Program-made: the position numbers and the translations under genes
DNA from: Haematococcus lacustris
Taxonomy: Eukaryota; Chlorophyta; Chlorophyceae; Chlamydomonadales; Haematococcaceae
Length of the DNA: 64,000 nucleotides
Reading direction: 5' to 3'
NCBI GenBank assembly: GCA_030144725.1
Contig: JASKMD010000024.1
Coordinates: 2,533,076-2,597,075 of the forward strand
Part shown: positions 9,595-18,835 of the stretch, one piece after another
Numbering within the stretch: the stretch's first letter is position 1
Layout of the letters: every line of letters starts with the position of its first letter
Notes under the pieces: model-generated
Databases searched by the model: none
What the model was told of the DNA's origin: nothing
What the model saw: only the letters and a program-made list of their open reading frames with translations

Positions 9595-12500
9595 TTACTT
9601 CAGGTTGTGAGCTGCATTGTACTCAGCCAGGATCTTGTCACAGCCAACCAAGTTGGAACGTGGCTCCCAGGTGTTGTGATGGGCATCATAGCCTTCCCAC
9701 TGCACCAGGTACTCCTTGGCCTTTCCTGCATGCACATGTCTGTGGTCCAACAGACGCTCAACATAGTACACAGGCTCCTCATCAAGCCACTCAACAGGCG
9801 GAGGCATGAAGCCCACATCAGTGCCAGTGTAGGGTTTGATGAGTGACACATGGAACACAGGGTGAAGACGTGACATGGAGGCAGGCAGCTGCAGGTTCAC
9901 TGCAACCTGGCCAACCAAGCCAAGCACCTTGAAGGGGCCCACAAAACGTGGCAGCAGCTTACGTGCTTTGCCTGGCTTCAACCTCATGTTCTTAGTGCTG
10001 AGCAGGACCATTTGACCCACCTTGTAATGCACCTCTCGACGGTCCTGGTTGGCATAGGCAGCTTGACGTTGCTGTGCAGCCTGCATGCATAGCTTGGCCT
10101 TAGCCACAGCCTCCTGCCACCAAGTAGCATAGGACAGGCCTTCAGGGCACCGCCCCTTGTCAGGTAGAGAGTGGAGCATAGGGGTAATGGGGGACTGTCC
10201 GGTGTTAACCAGGAACGGTGTAGACTTGATGGACTCTTGCCATGAGTTGTTCACAGCAAACTCAGCAAGTGACAGATAGTCAGGCCAATCAGCTTGGGTG
10301 GGAGAGATGTAATGACGTAGCATCTCTTCCAACACACGGTTGTACCTCTCAGTCTGGCCATCAGACTGAGGGTGATAGGAGGAAGACAAGGATCCCCTCA
10401 TGCCCAGCAACTTCTGCACATGGTGCCAGAAAGTGTTGTGGAAATGGGGACCACGGTCAGAGACCATGTCTTTTGGCAGGCCATGCAGTTTGAAGACATT
10501 GTCAACAAACAGACGGGCAAAGCCCTTGGCATTCATGCTCTCCTTGCAGGGCACAAAGTGCACCATTTTACTGAGCCTGTCAACAAAGACACAGATGGCA
10601 TCAAACCCATGTGAAGCAGATGGCAGCTTGGTGATCAGGTCCATTGACACTGACTCCCAACGGTAATCTGGAATGGACAGTGGGTTGAGTAAGCCACCAG
10701 GCTTCAGTGTGGAGGACTTGTCACGCTGGCAGGCATCACAGGTAGTGACATAGTGCCTGACATCAGCACGCATGGTGTCCCAGTAGAACACTCGTGACAG
10801 CCTCTCAAGGGTTTTGGTTATACCCACATGACCAGCATAGGCAGCATCATGCATTTCATGCAGAATGTACTCACGCAGTTCAGGGTCATTGGGAACCATC
10901 ACTGTGCCCTTGCCAGTGCGCCGCCACAGGCCATGGTCGTCCATGTACATGCCAGACAGATCAGCTTCAGCAGTAAACGCAGGGTCAAGCCGGTAACCAT
11001 GGACCAGGTGATCAGCCAGTTCCAATGGGTGGGCAGGAGCTGCAGGATAGTGCACTGAGGTGTCAGCAGCAGATGGGGCCTCAAGCTCAGGGAGCCTACT
11101 ATGGTGAGCAGCAACAGGGTTATCAGACACTGTGGGCCGGGGGGCCAAAGCATCAACGGCAGTGGGGGCATTTGAGGGAGTACCCACAGGTGGAACCTGG
11201 GGCAGAGCCTGCGCCACACGCACTTCCCCCCTCTCCAAAGACTGTTTAGCTTGCCGCCGGGTGGTAACAACACACACCATGGCACAGTCCTGGGGTCCAG
11301 CAGGTATCCGGGACAGTGGGCCAGCAGGATTAGCATCACCTGGCAGGTACTGCAGGTCAAATGTAAACCGTGACAGAAACTCCATCCACCTAGCCTGACG
11401 TCTAGACAGCACCTTCTGGGTGGGCAGAGCAGTCAAAGGCTTATGATCGGTGAAGAGTGTGAATGGTACACCCTCGAGGTAACACCTCCACTCCTTGCAT
11501 GCAGTGATGAGGGCAAGAAGCTCTTGCTCACCAGTGGTGTAGTTACGCTCAGCAGAAGATAGCTTCTTGCTGAGGTATGCAAGGGGGTAGCCATCTTGCA
11601 TCAGGACTGCTCCTACTCCTTGGAGTGAGGCATCACAGTAGACCTGGAAGGGCTGGGTGTGATCAGGTAGACGTAGCATGGGGACCTGGGCAACAGCAGC
11701 TTTGAGGGAAGCAAAGGCTTTCAGCTCATCAGCAGGCCAGTTCTGCCACAGAAATGAGTCACCAGCTTTGCCACACAGATCTGTGAGAGATGCAGCTAGG
11801 ACACTGAAATTATGCACAAATTTGCGCACAAAATTAGCAGCACCTAGGAATGACTGGAGCTGTTGCAGGGATTGAGGCACAGGCCAGGAAGAAATGCTCT
11901 TGATTTTCTCAGGGTCCACAGCAATAGCACCAGCAAAGATGACATGGCCAAGGAATTTCAGCGTGGTACGCATGAATTCACATTTGGACTGCTTGGCATA
12001 GAGCTTGTTGAGCCTCAGGAGGTCAAAGACCTTTCTGAGATGCTTCAAATGCTCGTCCACAGATTTGGACATGACCAAGATGTCATCCAGGTACACCAGG
12101 GCACACTGGTTCAGGACTGGTGCAAAGGCATCATTCATGACACGCTGGAATGTAGCAGGTGCATTGCAGAGCCCAAAGGACAGTACCTTGAACTGGTAGT
12201 GGCCGTCAGGGGTCCTGAAGGCCGTCTTGGGCACATCTTCAGGGGTGATCCTGATCTGGTTGTAACCTGCTTGAAGGTCTAGGGAAGAAAACACAGTGCA
12301 ACCTGACAGCTTGTCAAACAAGTCATCAATCCTGGGCAGTGGATACTGATCCCTGATGGTGATCTTGTTGAGCTGACGGTAATCAAGGCACATGCGTAAC
12401 TCACCAGACTTCTTCTTGACAAACAGGATAGGAGCAGCAAAAGGACTGGAGCTTGGTTCTATCATGCCCTTGGCAAGTAGGTCCTGCACCTGCTTCTTCA

Positions 12501-13254
12501 GCTCAGCATGCTCTTCCTGGCTCATGCGGTATTGAGGTACCACAGAGGGTCGTGCATCAGGCACAAGGGGTATGGCATGGCCCACAGGACGCTCAGGTGG
12601 CAGAGATGTGATGGGTGCAAACACATCAGCATACTCATCCAGCAAAGCATTGAGTGCCTGGGACACACCTGGAGGTAGGTCAGGTTCAGTTGGAGCTGGA
12701 TCAGGGGTACTTGAATTGTCCACAGTGATCAGGGCCAGGACACCTGTGCCTCCTTTTCGTAACCACCTGGCAGCAACTTTTGCAGAAGCCAGAGGGGGTT
12801 TTGCACGTAGAGCATTGACCAGGAAAGAAGCAGGGTTGCTTACAGCAGACTGCCCTGACTGAGACACACCAGCGGAAGGACATGGCAGCACTACTGGCTC
12901 ACTCTTGTCACATGCTAGGCTGAGTGTCTTGTCCTGGTATGACATCACGGCCTCATGCTGATTCAACCAGTCATTCCCCAGCAGCACATCAAAGTCTGGC
13001 AAGAGGGAAGGCATGACATTGAGTTGGCAGGGTACTGTAACACCTGGCAATCTCAGCTCAGCCTTGACAAACTGGGAACAGCTCAACACAGTGTTGTTAG
13101 CAGCATGCCACTCTTGCATGTGCTTCAACATGTGGACAGGAACAACATGTGCAGCAACAAATGATGCACTGACAAAGTTGTGGGTAGCACCAGTGTCACA
13201 CAGGACACGTGCAGGGTGCTCATTCAGGTGACCAGCAAAGGCACATGAGCAGGT
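9595..13254 (-). CDS. pol: Gypsy Pol polyprotein: protease, RT, RNase H, integrase, chromodomain
   Basis: The frame is open from just after a TGA at 13255-13257, and the first ATG is at 13131. The aspartic protease motif DTGATHNF (about 13180-13200) lies upstream of that ATG, so translation probably enters from Gag by recoding or another start. Domains follow in the order of Ty3 elements. The RT has YLDD at about 12080-12092. RNase H follows (about 11650-11310). The integrase has an H-H-C-C zinc finger (about 10720-10860) and an intact D, D, E core (MDLIT, SDRGP, NRVLEE). A C-terminal chromodomain (about 9620-9790; YLVQWEGYD, NTWEP) marks it as a chromovirus. The fourth RNase H acid is changed: the usual NPADPLSR reads NPAGPLSR, which may weaken RNase H. 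Confidence 0.95.
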   Translation of the reverse strand, partial: TCSCAFAGHLNEHPARVLCDTGATHNFVSASFVAAHVVPVHMLKHMQEWHAANNTVLSCSQFVKAELRLPGVTVPCQLNVMPSLLPDFDVLLGNDWLNQHEAVMSYQDKTLSLACDKSEPVVLPCPSAGVSQSGQSAVSNPASFLVNALRAKPPLASAKVAARWLRKGGTGVLALITVDNSSTPDPAPTEPDLPPGVSQALNALLDEYADVFAPITSLPPERPVGHAIPLVPDARPSVVPQYRMSQEEHAELKKQVQDLLAKGMIEPSSSPFAAPILFVKKKSGELRMCLDYRQLNKITIRDQYPLPRIDDLFDKLSGCTVFSSLDLQAGYNQIRITPEDVPKTAFRTPDGHYQFKVLSFGLCNAPATFQRVMNDAFAPVLNQCALVYLDDILVMSKSVDEHLKHLRKVFDLLRLNKLYAKQSKCEFMRTTLKFLGHVIFAGAIAVDPEKIKSISSWPVPQSLQQLQSFLGAANFVRKFVHNFSVLAASLTDLCGKAGDSFLWQNWPADELKAFASLKAAVAQVPMLRLPDHTQPFQVYCDASLQGVGAVLMQDGYPLAYLSKKLSSAERNYTTGEQELLALITACKEWRCYLEGVPFTLFTDHKPLTALPTQKVLSRRQARWMEFLSRFTFDLQYLPGDANPAGPLSRIPAGPQDCAMVCVVTTRRQAKQSLERGEVRVAQALPQVPPVGTPSNAPTAVDALAPRPTVSDNPVAAHHSRLPELEAPSAADTSVHYPAAPAHPLELADHLVHGYRLDPAFTAEADLSGMYMDDHGLWRRTGKGTVMVPNDPELREYILHEMHDAAYAGHVGITKTLERLSRVFYWDTMRADVRHYVTTCDACQRDKSSTLKPGGLLNPLSIPDYRWESVSMDLITKLPSASHGFDAICVFVDRLSKMVHFVPCKESMNAKGFARLFVDNVFKLHGLPKDMVSDRGPHFHNTFWHHVQKLLGMRGSLSSSYHPQSDGQTERYNRVLEEMLRHYISPTQADWPDYLSLAEFAVNNSWQESIKSTPFLVNTGQSPITPMLHSLPDKGRCPEGLSYATWWQEAVAKAKLCMQAAQQRQAAYANQDRREVHYKVGQMVLLSTKNMRLKPGKARKLLPRFVGPFKVLGLVGQVAVNLQLPASMSRLHPVFHVSLIKPYTGTDVGFMPPPVEWLDEEPVYYVERLLDHRHVHAGKAKEYLVQWEGYDAHHNTWEPRSNLVGCDKILAEYNAAHNLK

Positions 13255-13259
13255 TCACA

Positions 13260-13849
13260 CACAAGGCATGCCTCAGTGTATTCAGCACATGTGTAACATG
13301 ACATGTGGTGTGACATGACATGCAGTCTGACATGACTTGACATGACATGCAGTCCACCATGTCAGCAACACAAACTACAATAGCAGCAGCAGCCATTGAC
13401 AGGAGGAAAAACCTCACTATCATATGAGCTCATGGTATGACAATGAAGAGGTGTGAGAGGGTACCTGGCCAGCTGCAAAACCCCATGTTGTGCCTGGGCC
13501 ACATGGTGCACAACAGCAACCGGGCACCGTCAGGCAGGATGCACACCAGAGCCAGCAGCAGCCACAAGGGCCTTGTGGTTGGTGATGGCTGCACGAATGG
13601 CATCATCCACAGTGGGGGCCACAAGGGCATGCAGGTCCTTGGCAGCAGGACCACGTTCAACCACACTGACCAACATGACATCTGTCATGCAGTCCAAGCC
13701 AAGCAGATATGAGGGCAGAGCAAGGACAGGGTCAAGGCCATGTGCAATACAATGTGCTACTGGGTCCTCCGGACAGTGCACGGCGGCCAGAGGCCGAACT
13801 GGCAGCAGTCCACCGCTCAGTCACGGGCAACCCGCGACATGAGTTGGAG
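13260..13849 (-). pseudogene. Degraded gag/pol linker of the gypsy element
   Basis: No single frame spans this interval. A piece at about 13530-13781 is open and could be Gag C-terminal sequence, but it is out of phase with both gag (13850-14473) and pol. No CCHC knuckle can be seen. The lower part is CACATGA/CATGACAT-rich. It suggests an internal deletion or mutation in gag, so this copy may depend on Gag supplied in trans. Confidence 0.5.
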
Positions 13850-14473
13850 TCATGACCAGCAGTGACAGTGGCAACAGCAGGCAGGGGTGCAGCAGCGGGG
13901 TGAACACCGGCATACCTTTCCCGGAGTAAGCGTGCGAGGGTTCGAAGTGCCCGCAGATATCGAGGCAACATCGCTCTGCACATCAAGCTTTTGCAGAGCG
14001 GCATACAAGTGTTGCAATGCACGCAATGCGTCCGACAGAGGCTTGGCAAGCAATGTCGGGACATGTGCGACAGCGACAGGCCTCCTAGCTGGTCTAAGGC
14101 TGACTGGGAGCGAAGCAGCACCAGCAGCACGCTTAGCAGCAGCAGGAGGACTCACCAGCGAACCAGCTTGCTGGTTGTTGGCCTGCGCTGCGACCAGTTG
14201 CGCCTGGAGGGTGGCAATTTGCGCGTTGAGCTCGTCGACTGGAGTCGAAATGCTGTCGAATTGGTCTAGGCCAAACTCGTCCAGAAGCTCCTCTTCTTCA
14301 GCCAACTGTTGGCCTCCTGCGGGAAGTGAAGCGGGCAACTCGCCCGGCTCCGGTGCTGCACCGAGTGCAGGACCCGTCTCCGCTGTAGCTGTAACAGCTG
14401 AAGCTGGAGGAAGGACGCCAGAGGCGCCATTGGTCTTGTTCGCCGAAGCGACATTTTGGGTAGTTGAAGTCAT
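13850..14473 (-). CDS. gag: Gypsy Gag N-terminal part
   Basis: The frame has 207 codons from ATG 14473, 45 bases inside the 5' LTR, the expected place for gag. It is Ala/Pro-rich, with an acidic 'EEEELLDEFGLDQFD' block and a helical 'LNAQIATLQAQLVAAQ' stretch likely to form a coiled coil. The last 30 residues (CRCSPRCC...) look like a frameshifted tail. No capsid major-homology or zinc-knuckle motif is visible, so identification rests on position. Confidence 0.6.
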   Translation of the reverse strand: MTSTTQNVASANKTNGASGVLPPASAVTATAETGPALGAAPEPGELPASLPAGGQQLAEEEELLDEFGLDQFDSISTPVDELNAQIATLQAQLVAAQANNQQAGSLVSPPAAAKRAAGAASLPVSLRPARRPVAVAHVPTLLAKPLSDALRALQHLYAALQKLDVQSDVASISAGTSNPRTLTPGKVCRCSPRCCTPACCCHCHCWS

Positions 14474-14496
14474 GTTGACTGGACCGCGAGCTTAAA

Positions 14497-14515
14497 TGCT
14501 CGGGGTCGGAAACCA
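14497..14515 (-). promoter_or_regulatory. Primer-binding site of the gypsy element
   Basis: Reading on the minus strand, TGGTTTCCGACCCC begins two bases inside the 5' LTR. The leading TGG complements a tRNA CCA end. The same TGGTTTCCG start is used by the unrelated LTR element at 33153-36297. Confidence 0.75.
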
Positions 14516-14517
14516 GC

Positions 14518-14818
14518 TGTAACGTGCGGGGACGCAACGTCAGATGACCTTTTGACACAAGCTCGAAGGCCGGTCCAGTCGAGGCGGAGACTTCCGACTA
14601 GGGTGTTGGGTTACAGTGGTGTATTGCGAGAATGGCTAGAGCTTAGAACGGGGCTCCCTGGAATCGAACCAGTTGTACTCACGGACGCAATGTCCGCTAG
14701 TCTTTACCTGCCAAATCTCACACTACACGTGTAATCCCGCGTCCCGCGACGGCTCGCATTCACGAGACAGCCCAGACGACGCGAAGCGACAATCCCTTCC
14801 AGAGATGCGCACTTTACA
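14518..14818 (-). repeat. 5' LTR of the gypsy element
   Basis: This 301-bp copy appears identical to 9043-9343 and is followed by the CACAT duplication. Confidence 0.95.
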
Positions 14819-14823
14819 CACAT
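14819..14823. repeat. Target-site duplication CACAT, right
   Basis: Matches 9038-9042 exactly. Confidence 0.9.
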
Positions 14824-15358
14824 GCGGCGGTCGTCGTACCGGAGCTGCACAGCGCAAGATGACGTGCTCTCCGATTAGCTGAAGCACATGTGCATGGTGA
14901 CACTGTGCCCCATCACAACATCAACATCCCACCCCACTACAGTGTGCTGCACTCCCGTTCCGTGTAGCCCTGCCATTGGCGCTTACCGGTTTCGCCATGT
15001 CCACGGGCTCCACACGGCGCTTCATGATGTCCATGACGTCCGACATCATCAATCGGTATTGCATCGCGAGCACCGCTGGTGCGCACACCGCCAAAAGCGA
15101 TAGGGTGTGGCTCACCAACTGCAACGTGGCAAAGGGGAATGGTGACATGGTGAATAAAGGACATGCGTGCAGTATGCCACAGTGTTGGGGAGGGGGAGGG
15201 GGTTGGAGGGCACATGTGAGCTGTAACTGGGCAATAAACCGGATGTTTTGCACGGGGTGTGACCCCCCACCGAGATGGTTTGCACGGACTTTTTGCACGG
15301 CCGCGGTGCAAAACATCTTTTAACCAAAAGCCGGCGGGGTTATTTTCTGGGTTCTCCG
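14824..15358. other. Intergenic, no gene recognised
   Basis: No supported coding region is present. The last 150 bases before the Crypton-like start include 'gtgcaaaacatcttttaacc' and are the likely 5' flank of that gene. Confidence 0.4.
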
Positions 15359-16760
15359 ATGGGCGGGCCAGGCAGTGGTCGTAAGCGCAAAGATGGCCCA
15401 GACAAGAGGCCCGCTGGCTCTACTAGCAAGAAGCGTCCTGTCACGACCCCACCTGATAGCGATGTCGACGACGAAGTTGTGGAGCCAGTGCAGTTGGCGA
15501 GACAGCCCGCTGGGTGGGTAGAAGCACTGGCACTGGCACTGGTAATGAAGTCAACTTTGTCGCGCGATGCTGCACAGGAGCACTAGAGGAACACTCTCGT
15601 CTGACCAACTTGAGGAGCTCATCCATTACAGGCGTCAGCAGATGAAGCCAAACACAATGACTTCATACGCCTGCCAATTGCAGAAGGTGGAGAAGATGTG
15701 CGACAGCAACCTCTGGGACTTTAAAAGCATGGACATCTCTACAGCCATCAACGTGTTGCTAGAGCTGTTGGACCATGCTAAGGCTGGCAAGATGGTGCGT
15801 GCATGATGCAATTGCCCCCATTGTGAAAGCCTGCCTCCATAGCTACAACTCAATTGTGTGTGCTAGCGTGCAGAAGCCGTCCACATGGAAGCAGATGTAT
15901 TCAGCAATGCAAAAGCATTACGAGAAATGCCAGCTGCTGGCTGGGGAAACAGCAACAGCAAAGCTGATCGATGACAGCCAGTACAAGCTTGTGTATGATG
16001 CCATCAATGCCACTGTCGTTGGCCCTGATGCGCGGTCCCAAGAGGACCCTCAAGCAGGCACAGCAGGTACATTTCATGTTGTTGGTGGTGATCATGACTG
16101 ACTCAATAGCCCATGCTTGCTGCATGCGTACTCTGTAGGGCATGTGATGAAGGTGGCTGAGCTGGAGCAGCTCGTATGTGCTTTGTACCTCCGACCTGGT
16201 CCTAAGGCAGCCCTGATGCTGTAAGTCATTATGTGCATGCAACCAAAGCCATCATTGCTTGCCAATGTTATCATTGCTTGCCATCATGTCTGCTTGTAGG
16301 GGCCTTATGCTCGTCTGCTGGTCAGGCTGCTGTCGTAATGACGATGCCCGGTGGCTGAACTTGGCAGACATGCGTGAACCCCTCTTGCTGCCCTTTGTTG
16401 GGCCGTGCACTTGCCAACTCTTTGGATTTGTCCTGCGTGGCGGCAAAGTTCAGAAATCGGTCAGTCCTGCAAGTATGTTTGTGACTGTCCAGTGTATACA
16501 TGCATGTGCATATGCATGTATATGCATGTGACTCTCTTGTGTTGGATGCAGAACAACAAGCCCAAGTACATCAGTTTTGTCAGGCACAAGGATCCTGTGA
16601 TGTGTCCCGTACGAGCCATAGGCCTGCTGTTGTTTGAGAAGTATGCAGATGCCCCTAGCCCTCACGGGTGTGCTAGGACTAGCAGTCCGCTGTGCTCCGA
16701 TTATTCAGGGGATGCAGCCTGGTATGCAGCCTGGAAGCAGCCACCAGCCCATCCAGTCGC
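15359..16760 (+). CDS. Crypton-like tyrosine recombinase (spliced)
   Basis: I read a spliced gene from ATG 15359 (basic, SGRKRK). Exons are 15359-15513, 15578 to about 15792, about 15831-16066, 16139-16220, 16300-16459 and 16552 onward, with GT-AG junctions in phase except one uncertain join near 15790-15830. The early exon 'LIHYRRQQMKPNTMTSYACQ' resembles the core-binding domain of tyrosine recombinases. 'CWSGCCRNDDARWLNL' matches the box I Arg region. 'FVRHKDPVMCPVRAIGLLLF' is the block typical of Crypton/Ndc10-like enzymes (RHkDP..CPv.AL..yLF). The HxxR box and nucleophilic Tyr are not clear; a candidate HRMGK lies in the next ORF. It could be a live Crypton DNA transposon or a domesticated copy. 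Confidence 0.7.
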
Positions 16761-18667
16761 CTAGCGCAGCCCAGCCTAGCGGTGGGGCCCCCCTCCTGCC
16801 CAGCCCTGCTGTAGCCCTGCTGCCCAGCCCCAGGCCAGGCCTGCTGCCCAGCCCTGGGGCCCCCCTCCTGCCCAGCCCTGCTGCAGCCCCGCTGCCCAGC
16901 CCTTGGGACCCCATGCAGAACAACTTTTTACACAAACAGGTACAGAGCATGTTGTCTGGGTCGCAACAAGGGCCCAGCTTGCTGCAGGGTCACCTTCTGA
17001 GCTCACGCACTACTCCCATATGCTCATCAGGAGCGCCTCTCTTCTTCTCCCCTCAAATGCTTCGGGCAGCAGCTGCAGTGTCAACAACAGAAACATGTGC
17101 AGCAGCATCCCAAGCCAGCTCCCGCAGTTGCAACACTAGCAAAGCCAGCCACAGAATGGGCAAATCGGCTTGGATGAGTGATGTGAACAGCCTCCCTGCA
17201 GCCGCCATGGAGTGGGAGGAGGGGGGGGGGTGCCGGTTGCCTCTAAAGGACCTTGAGAGCGAACCTGGTAGGCCACATAGGGGAGGCGACAGCTACTACA
17301 GCCAGCAGCTCAGCCGCTTTAAGGTTGTTGTGTACTGCCTGAAGACCATCCAACGTCAGCGGCATATATCTACCCTCAGGGAGGCAGCTGAAGTAGTGCA
17401 GTGTGAGGCTAATGCACATTTCCTGGAGGTTGCTAATGCTTCACATGGGCCCAACAAGAAGCGGACCAGCCGGGCTTGGTCTGGGTACCTCTCATGGCTT
17501 GAGACAGCATACAAGCTTGAGATCAGCGTTGCAAGGAAATGGATGCAAAACCCATTGGCCTCTGAAGCTCAGATAGATGCAATGCTGAGTGCAGCTCAGC
17601 TTCCAAAGGCAGATGTGACCACTCCAATGAAGCTGTTACAGCAGGCCCGGGCTGCGACAGGCACTCAAGCTCCCGCTGTGGTTTGGGTCAGAAGGCAACT
17701 TGCTTTCCCATCACCCCCCACTGCTGCCCTGGCAGCTCGGGGCACTCCTGCAGCAACACCCCCATGCTCACCAGCTGCAGCTGCTGCCCAGCTTGCTGCC
17801 CTGGCAGCTCGGGGCACTCCTGCAGCAGCACCCCCATGCTCACCAGCTGCAGCTGCTGCCCAGCTTGCTGCCCTGGCAGCTCGGGGCACTCCTGCAGCAA
17901 CACCCCCATGCTCACCAGCTGCAGCTGCTGCCCAGCTTGCTGCCCTGGCAGCTCGGGGCACTCCTGCAGCAGCACCCCCATGCTCACCAGCTGCAGCTGC
18001 TGCCCAGCTTGCTGCCCTGGCAGCTCGGGGCACTCCTGCAGCAACACCCCCATGCTCACCAGCTGCAGCTGCTGCCCAGCTTGCTGCCCTGGCAGCTCGG
18101 GGCACTCCTGTAGCAGCACCCCCATGCTCACCAGCTGCAGCTGCTGCCCAGCTTGCTGCCCTGGCAGCTCGGGGCACTCCTGCAGCAACACCCCCATGCT
18201 CACCAGCTGCAGCTGCTGCCCAGCTTGCTGCCCTGGCAGCTCGGGGCACTCCTGCAGCAGCACCCCCATGCTCACCAGCTGCAGCTGCTGCCCTGACAGC
18301 CCTAGGCACTACTGCTGGCTCCTCAAGTGCAGCAACCCATCACATTGCAGCCTCAGCTGACCTGCTTGTGACTGAGATGGTGCGCGCAGCGCGTGAGAGG
18401 GGATGCAAGCAGTCTCAGGCCCTCAAAGAAGTTGTCACACGAATGCCTACCCATGTCAAGAAGGCGCTTGCCCAAGCCCTGCAGCTGCCTGTGAAGGATG
18501 ATGCAGCTGGCAAGCAGCCCCAAAGTGGCTATGCATTGTTTTGTGGCATGAAGCGGGCAGTGATTGGCAGTCATGCCCTCTCAGGAGCTTGGCAGGGCGC
18601 GGCTCAAGATGTGTATGCAGCATACGCAGCAATATTGAACAACTTGGAGCAGAGACTAGGCTGCTAG
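16643..18667 (+). CDS. C-terminal part of the Crypton-like gene or adjoining ORF with 72-bp repeats
   Basis: About 670 codons are open, in a different frame from the preceding exon, so an intron or frameshift near 16700-16760 is needed to join them. The start has Pro/Ser-rich repeats (LLPSP). A candidate recombinase box II (KASHRMGKSAW) lies near 17150. A helical, basic block follows (about 17310-17640; TLREAAEVV, KKRTSRAWSGYLSWL). Then come eight 24-residue repeats (GTPAATPPCSP...) and a conserved-looking C-terminal helical domain (about 18350-18667). Two TGTAA signals (18732, 18754) follow the stop closely, supporting this as the true 3' end. Function of the C-terminal domain is not recognised. 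Confidence 0.5.
   Translation: MQMPLALTGVLGLAVRCAPIIQGMQPGMQPGSSHQPIQSPSAAQPSGGAPLLPSPAVALLPSPRPGLLPSPGAPLLPSPAAAPLPSPWDPMQNNFLHKQVQSMLSGSQQGPSLLQGHLLSSRTTPICSSGAPLFFSPQMLRAAAAVSTTETCAAASQASSRSCNTSKASHRMGKSAWMSDVNSLPAAAMEWEEGGGCRLPLKDLESEPGRPHRGGDSYYSQQLSRFKVVVYCLKTIQRQRHISTLREAAEVVQCEANAHFLEVANASHGPNKKRTSRAWSGYLSWLETAYKLEISVARKWMQNPLASEAQIDAMLSAAQLPKADVTTPMKLLQQARAATGTQAPAVVWVRRQLAFPSPPTAALAARGTPAATPPCSPAAAAAQLAALAARGTPAAAPPCSPAAAAAQLAALAARGTPAATPPCSPAAAAAQLAALAARGTPAAAPPCSPAAAAAQLAALAARGTPAATPPCSPAAAAAQLAALAARGTPVAAPPCSPAAAAAQLAALAARGTPAATPPCSPAAAAAQLAALAARGTPAAAPPCSPAAAAALTALGTTAGSSSAATHHIAASADLLVTEMVRAARERGCKQSQALKEVVTRMPTHVKKALAQALQLPVKDDAAGKQPQSGYALFCGMKRAVIGSHALSGAWQGAAQDVYAAYAAILNNLEQRLGC
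17729..18304 (+). repeat. 72-bp coding minisatellite, eight units, alternating 144-bp pattern
   Basis: Eight nearly identical 72-bp units encode ALAARGTPAA(T/A)PPCSP-type repeats. Alternate units read GCAACACC and GCAGCACC, so the array is built from a 144-bp dimer. The frame is preserved throughout. Confidence 0.95.
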
Positions 18668-18731
18668 TGTAGGTTCATGTGCATGTACATGTCCAGGTAC
18701 ATGTGTCGTAGCCTTGCTTGGAATACACAAT

Positions 18732-18736
18732 TGTAA
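18732..18736 (+). terminator. TGTAA poly(A)-type signal
   Basis: TGTAA, the usual chlorophyte nuclear polyadenylation signal, lies 65 bases after the stop of the Crypton-like gene. A second copy follows at about 18754. Confidence 0.55.
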
Positions 18737-18835
18737 CCCGCTGGCTATACAATTGTAACCCGCTCTGCTCGTGTTCAATGTACGTTGCATACACTGTAAG
18801 CAAGACGGGATTTTGAAGTCTGCCAACCCTCCTAT

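Larger units (their letters stand above)
9043..14818 (-). mobile_element. Complete-ended Ty3/gypsy chromovirus insertion
   Basis: The 5,776-bp element has 301-bp LTRs (9043-9343 and 14518-14818) that appear identical base for base. They begin TGTAA and end TTACA and are flanked by CACAT duplications. It reads on the minus strand, so the right LTR is the 5' LTR. Two bases inside it is a primer-binding site (minus sense TGGTTTCCGACCCC). A polypurine tract (GGAGGGGGAGGAA, 9344-9356) abuts the 3' LTR. Gag is short and frame-broken, while pol is one long frame. The unmutated LTRs imply a very recent insertion. Confidence 0.95.
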
